From NCBI GenBank assembly GCA_029262795.1, contig JAJCYT010000032.1:1-64000 (forward strand): DNA of 64,000 nucleotides. Reading direction: 5' to 3'. Below, one piece after another: positions 62,299 through 64,000 of this stretch. Below the pieces are notes generated by a model. The model saw only the letters and a list, made by a program, of their open reading frames with translations. It was not told where the DNA came from and did no database searches. How positions within the stretch are numbered: the stretch's first letter is position 1; each line of letters begins with the position of its first letter. The position numbers were made by a program, and so were the translations under genes. Origin of the DNA: Candidatus Fraserbacteria bacterium (GTDB lineage Bacteria; Bipolaricaulota; Bipolaricaulia; RBG-16-55-9; JAJCYT01).

Positions 62299-62771
62299 TA
62301 GTTCTTTATAACAGAGTGTTGTTTTGATTCTTCAATCCAGCTTCTAAGCTTTTTCCAATCCTTAGAACGAGCCCAAAATCTATAAGCAATGGTTTCAATA
62401 AATTCACCATCTGGGTCTGCGACCAATAAATCGTTATTCAATTTATAAGGCTTTTCTTCTGAGTATTTGACGATTATTTTGTCATGTTCAATTTGGATAG
62501 CATGGGGATTTTTAGACAGCACAGAATATTTTTGAAGAAAAGGTATATGGGTAAACAGCGCTGAAGTTTGTACATCTTTACTATCATAAGTCATATATGA
62601 GCCGAACATAAAGTTTCCAGTTGCGAAACTGAGTGCTAAACCAGTTAAGTAAGATAGGAGGCTCAACAAGGAACTTTCTATCTCAGTGCCACCCCATAAA
62701 AAGAAATAAGCGAGAAAAGGTGTAAAAATTTGCAATTCTATTTTGTATCGAACTTTTCCAGCTTTTGTCAT
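62298..62771 (-). CDS. Unknown membrane protein, paralogue of the downstream gene (proximal copy)
   Basis: 157 residues. Two or three membrane segments in the first ~60 (IFTPFLAYFFLWGGTE, LLSLLSYLTGLALSFATGNFMFG) then a soluble part (PHAIQIEHDKIIVKYSEEKPYKLN) and the shared ending KDWKKLRSWIEE. Family not known to me. It overlaps the upstream cysteine-desulfurase-like gene by 4 bases and the downstream copy by 1 base, so all three are in one transcript. AT-rich compared with the desulfurase-like gene. Confidence 0.7.
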   Translation of the reverse strand: MTKAGKVRYKIELQIFTPFLAYFFLWGGTEIESSLLSLLSYLTGLALSFATGNFMFGSYMTYDSKDVQTSALFTHIPFLQKYSVLSKNPHAIQIEHDKIIVKYSEEKPYKLNNDLLVADPDGEFIETIAYRFWARSKDWKKLRSWIEESKQHSVIKN

Positions 62772-63991
62772 TGCCTCAGACTTTCGAGCAGTTTTTCAAT
62801 TTCTTCCTCAGTGGTATAGCAGGCGCAGCCGATGCGGACCAAGCCGCCTTGATCTGCGATGCTTAAGCGGTCAATCACAGTGGTGGCGTAGAAGTCGCCG
62901 TCGGAGGCGAATAGTCCTTGAGTGGCAAGGTGTTTGCACACGTCGGCTGAGGATTTGCCGTTGATGGTGAAGCCAACGGTGGAGGTTCGTGGTTGATCCG
63001 GCGCGGGGCCGTAGAGGGTCACGCCGTCGATTTGGCTCAGGCCATTCCACAGTTTGAGGGTCAGGGCTTCCGCGCGATGGTGGAGTTCTTCAATCGCAAT
63101 TTTCAAACGAGTGCGACGATCAGGGCCTTCTGCAAGTGAGGCCAAAAAATCCACCGCAGCCGCAGCACCATTGATGCTTTCGTGGCTCTGCGTGCCGGTT
63201 TCAATACGTTCGGGGGCGACATCATCTACAGGCAACAGTTTTGGCACGTCCAAAGATTGCAACAGTTCATGCTTTCCGTAAAGCACCCCTTGGTGAGGGC
63301 CGTAGAATTTGTAAGGCGAACACGCCAGGAAATCACAACCAATGGCTTTTACATCAGGCAGATTGTGGGCGGCGTAATGGACCGCATCCACATACACCAA
63401 CGCGCCAACCGCGTGTGCCATCTCCGTGGCTTTGCTCACGTCTGTGACTGTGCCAAGCGCGTTGGAGGCTGCGCCAATAGCCAGCAGTTTCGTGTTCGAG
63501 TTCAACAGGCTGGCGAGATGATCCCAGTCCAGTTGTCCGGTTTCAGGTTTCATTTTCGCTTTGTGAACGGTCACGCCGCGTTCTTTCACCAATCGCAACC
63601 AGGGATCAACATTCGCATGGTGATCCAACTCAGTCACGACCAACTCATCTCCCGCGCCCCAGTTGATGCTCAATGCTCTGGACACGTGATAGGTTAGCGT
63701 GGTCATGTTGGGACCAAACACCACTTCGTTGGGATTGCAATTAAAAAAATCTGCAAACGTCTGGCGGGCGTTAGCTAAAATTTGATCGGTCTCCGCGCTG
63801 GTCGGATAGTTCCAATGCGTGTTGGCGTTGTGATGAAAGAGGTAATCGGCAATGGCATCCACTACCATGCGCGGCGTCTGTGTGCCGCCAGGGCCGTCAA
63901 AATATGCCACAGGGTGTCCATTGTGCTGGCGCTCCAATGCCGGAAAATGGGTGCGGATTTCTTGAACGGATGCAACATGGGTGGTCGCCAT
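62768..63991 (-). CDS. Cysteine-desulfurase-like PLP enzyme
   Basis: 407 residues, complete, starting 9 bases from the window end. Class V aminotransferase fold: FDGPGGTQTPRMVVDAI near the N-terminus, ELDHHANVDPW, VDAVHYAAHNLPDV, PLP Lys228 in ACSPYKFYGPHQG, and TGTQSHESINGAAAAVDF. It fits the 'cysteine desulfurase-like, PatB/CsdA-related' subfamily marked by the GGTQ motif. An active-site Cys on the usual flexible loop is not obvious, so it may act on another amino acid. The downstream partners are two small membrane proteins. Confidence 0.85.
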   Translation of the reverse strand: MATTHVASVQEIRTHFPALERQHNGHPVAYFDGPGGTQTPRMVVDAIADYLFHHNANTHWNYPTSAETDQILANARQTFADFFNCNPNEVVFGPNMTTLTYHVSRALSINWGAGDELVVTELDHHANVDPWLRLVKERGVTVHKAKMKPETGQLDWDHLASLLNSNTKLLAIGAASNALGTVTDVSKATEMAHAVGALVYVDAVHYAAHNLPDVKAIGCDFLACSPYKFYGPHQGVLYGKHELLQSLDVPKLLPVDDVAPERIETGTQSHESINGAAAAVDFLASLAEGPDRRTRLKIAIEELHHRAEALTLKLWNGLSQIDGVTLYGPAPDQPRTSTVGFTINGKSSADVCKHLATQGLFASDGDFYATTVIDRLSIADQGGLVRIGCACYTTEEEIEKLLESLRQ

Positions 63992-64000
63992 ACAAATTAC

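Overview
The window reads as ordinary bacterial chromosome of medium G+C (by eye a little under 50%). It is densely packed, with many 1-9 base overlaps and convergent gene ends that touch. The cell is almost certainly Gram-negative with an outer membrane: there is a BamA/Omp85 barrel protein, a Skp/OmpH-like chaperone, FabZ, a TRAP-transporter receptor and many lipoproteins with lipobox signal peptides. I cannot place the lineage. Several families here (a DUF5317-type membrane protein, a deazaflavin-dependent-nitroreductase-like protein, CopC-CopD fusions, dipeptide-type ABC systems) are familiar from Chloroflexota-like genomes, but the BamA/Skp/FabZ set argues against a single-membrane phylum. 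No rRNA, tRNA, CRISPR array, transposase or prophage was seen.

Layout. 1-10.8 kb: truncated TRAP receptor, pentapeptide-repeat protein, two different isocitrate dehydrogenases (an E. coli-type enzyme with NADP-type residues and a Rickettsia/Thermus-like one with NAD-type residues), an amidohydrolase lipoprotein, orphan gatC, an M23 lipoprotein, an alpha/beta hydrolase, two convergent ribbon-helix-helix proteins with a palindromic operator, and ndk. 10.9-20.9 kb: NosD-like beta-helix protein, aminotransferase plus VanX-like peptidase, a dipeptide-type ABC transporter (binding protein and two permeases, no ATPases), and a histone-deacetylase-family enzyme. 20.9-28.9 kb: subtilase, pfkB, topA, folE, a DUF5317-like protein and an HD-GYP phosphodiesterase.

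29.0-30.0 kb is an AT-rich island. It encodes two tiny secreted-peptide-like genes on the minus strand that share an almost identical core ending SFKLG, and then a gene-free stretch full of inverted repeats. 30.0-38.2 kb is a plus-strand copper/cytochrome locus: His-rich protein, CopC-like protein with a His/acidic repeat tail, cytochrome c-cupredoxin fusion, CopC-CopD fusion, YtkA/FixH-like protein, di-haem peroxidase, cytochrome c-multicopper-oxidase fusion and a cupredoxin. All three cupredoxin-type proteins in it have lost type-1 copper ligands.

38.2-46.2 kb is a minus-strand run in the order bamA, lipoprotein-like skp, fabZ, glutamate formimidoyltransferase, arginase, MBOAT O-acyltransferase, SGNH-like partner. 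46.7-52.7 kb: comM/yifB, a trypsin-like protease with a secreted PPC-domain protein, yraN and an M1 peptidase. 52.8-64 kb: recQ, GNAT, alcohol dehydrogenase, htpG, an amidotransferase, lipoproteins, AT-rich membrane-protein genes that look acquired, and a cysteine-desulfurase-like enzyme.

The most unusual items are the twin SFKLG peptides with their structured upstream region, the ligand-depleted cupredoxin locus, and the RHH gene whose perfect palindrome overlaps its own -10 box.
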